Of a stretch of 64,000 bases of DNA, positions 63,301 to 64,000 are shown piece by piece. A model generated the notes under the pieces. It was not told where the DNA came from, did no database searches, and saw only the letters and a list, made by a program, of their open reading frames with translations. The stretch is from Nitrincola alkalilacustris. Lineage in GTDB: Bacteria; Pseudomonadota; Gammaproteobacteria; Pseudomonadales; Balneatricaceae. Positions within the stretch are counted from its first letter, which is position 1. The number at the start of each line of letters is the position of its first letter. Position numbers and translations under genes: made by a program. The stretch is from NCBI RefSeq assembly GCF_008973755.1, contig NZ_WBOM01000001.1:310001-374000 (forward strand), read 5' to 3'.

Positions 63301-64000
63301 TTGAGTGATCAACTGCAAATAACGGCACAGGTGCATCAGGCTCAAAGATATGGCTTTCTGCTGGTACCCGACTTTTCGCTGATCGGCTTTTCCAGCGCCG
63401 TAGAAGCCCTGCATATGGCGAACCGTCTGGTGGCACAGACTCTCTACGAGGTCGTGTTGATCGGCGCTGAGTCGAGTGCAGTGCAAAGCAGTTGTGGTGT
63501 AGAGATCAAAACCGAGTGCGGTTATGAAGATGTCGGGCAGCTGGATGCCTTGATTCTTTGTGGTCCGGCCAGTGCCCAGCGTGCTGAATTTGCCGATCTG
63601 ATTGCCAGACTCAAACGTCTGCAGCGCAATACCCGTCTGCTCGGTGGAATCGGTACCGGTACTTATCTGCTGGCCTGTGCCGGGTTGCTTGACGGCTATC
63701 GTGCCACGACCCATTGGCTGGATCTGCCGGACTTCAGGCAGGAGTTCCCATTGATTGAGGCCACAGGTACGCTGTTCGAGATAGACCGGGATCGTCTGAC
63801 CTGCAGTGGCGGTACCGCAGCGATGGATATGCTGCTGTTTCTGATCGGGCGTGAGCATGGCATTGAGCTGGCTTCCGCCATATCCGAGCAGTTTGTATGT
63901 GAGCGCATCCGTGCCAGTGATGATCCGCAGCGGGTGCCGCTCAAGGTACGTCTGGGGACTCAGCAGCCGAATCTGACCGAGGCGGTTATGCTGATGGAGG
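63301..64000 (+). CDS. argR: GlxA/AraC-family regulator, ArgR-like (C-terminus outside window)
   Basis: Open frame from TTG 63301 to the window end (233 residues visible). It is the amidotransferase-like N-terminal domain of the GlxA/ArgR/GbdR regulators: YGFLLVPDFSLIGFSSAVEALHMANRL, LDALILCGPASAQRAE, LLGGIGTGTYLLACAGLLDGYRATTHW, LTCSGGTAAMDMLLFLIGREHG and EQFVCERIRASDDPQR; the AraC helix-turn-helix begins at the very end (NLTEAVMLMEA). No in-frame ATG or GTG lies between the TTG and an upstream stop; AAGG and CAGG upstream may serve the TTG. Gene context (divergent from gdhB, beside ast and aot) makes it the likely ArgR; GbdR is the nearest alternative. Confidence 0.85.
   Translation, partial: MSDQLQITAQVHQAQRYGFLLVPDFSLIGFSSAVEALHMANRLVAQTLYEVVLIGAESSAVQSSCGVEIKTECGYEDVGQLDALILCGPASAQRAEFADLIARLKRLQRNTRLLGGIGTGTYLLACAGLLDGYRATTHWLDLPDFRQEFPLIEATGTLFEIDRDRLTCSGGTAAMDMLLFLIGREHGIELASAISEQFVCERIRASDDPQRVPLKVRLGTQQPNLTEAVMLME

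Overview
The window looks like chromosomal DNA of a marine gammaproteobacterium, most likely an Oceanospirillaceae-type heterotroph (inference from gene content: glycine-betaine monooxygenase, a urt urea transporter under NtrC/sigma-54-like control, an AraC/GlxA-type ArgR next to aot/ast genes, a very large NAD-glutamate dehydrogenase, several c-di-GMP enzymes). No rRNA, tRNA, phage, insertion sequence or CRISPR array was seen. Almost all of it is intact, tightly packed metabolic DNA.

Layout. 1-7.8 kb: a LysR regulator cut by the window edge, an alpha/beta hydrolase, serine hydroxymethyltransferase glyA, a diguanylate cyclase, and the divergent gbcA/gbcB pair that demethylates glycine betaine. 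7.9-20.1 kb: housekeeping and signalling genes (srkA, yigZ, a LysE exporter, two small exported proteins, a Sel1 lipoprotein coupled to a GGDEF/EAL protein, an NtrC-type response regulator with its histidine kinase, an Lrp-type regulator, DUF4168, DUF192, trhO). 20.3-26.2 kb: urtABCDE behind an NtrC/sigma-54 promoter, followed by a METTL25-like methyltransferase. 27.5-39.3 kb, minus strand: a cobalamin locus reading cbiB, cobD, two overlapping CobU-like genes, a cobalamin riboswitch, btuB, btuF, btuC, btuD, cobB, cobO, cobQ. 39.4-41.3 kb: an HxlR regulator divergent from a FabB-like ketosynthase. 41.4-43.7 kb: cobT, cobS, cobC, which complete nucleotide-loop assembly. 43.8-48.1 kb: a ThiK-like kinase divergent from a TPP riboswitch and thiBPQ. 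48.1-51.9 kb: small membrane and lipoprotein genes and a 7TMR-DISM/EAL protein. 52-64 kb: an arginine module on the minus strand (gdhB, astA, astB, aotP, aotJ, aotQ, aotM) divergent from a GlxA/ArgR-type regulator cut by the window end.

The pieces fit a nitrogen-scavenging lifestyle: betaine, urea and arginine are imported or degraded and their nitrogen and carbon pass through glyA and glutamate dehydrogenase, while cobalamin and thiamine are imported or finished and controlled by riboswitches.

Most interesting observations: (i) two adjacent CobU-family genes that have lost complementary motifs; (ii) a 21-bp direct-repeat operator of the form TGTCGC-N8-AA-N5 found by eye upstream of gbcA, astA and gdhB; (iii) an NtrC/sigma-54 promoter before urtA; (iv) two long palindromic intergenic elements, at 33730-33818 and about 48640-48717; (v) recurrent strong 3' hairpins without U-tracts in the arginine module.
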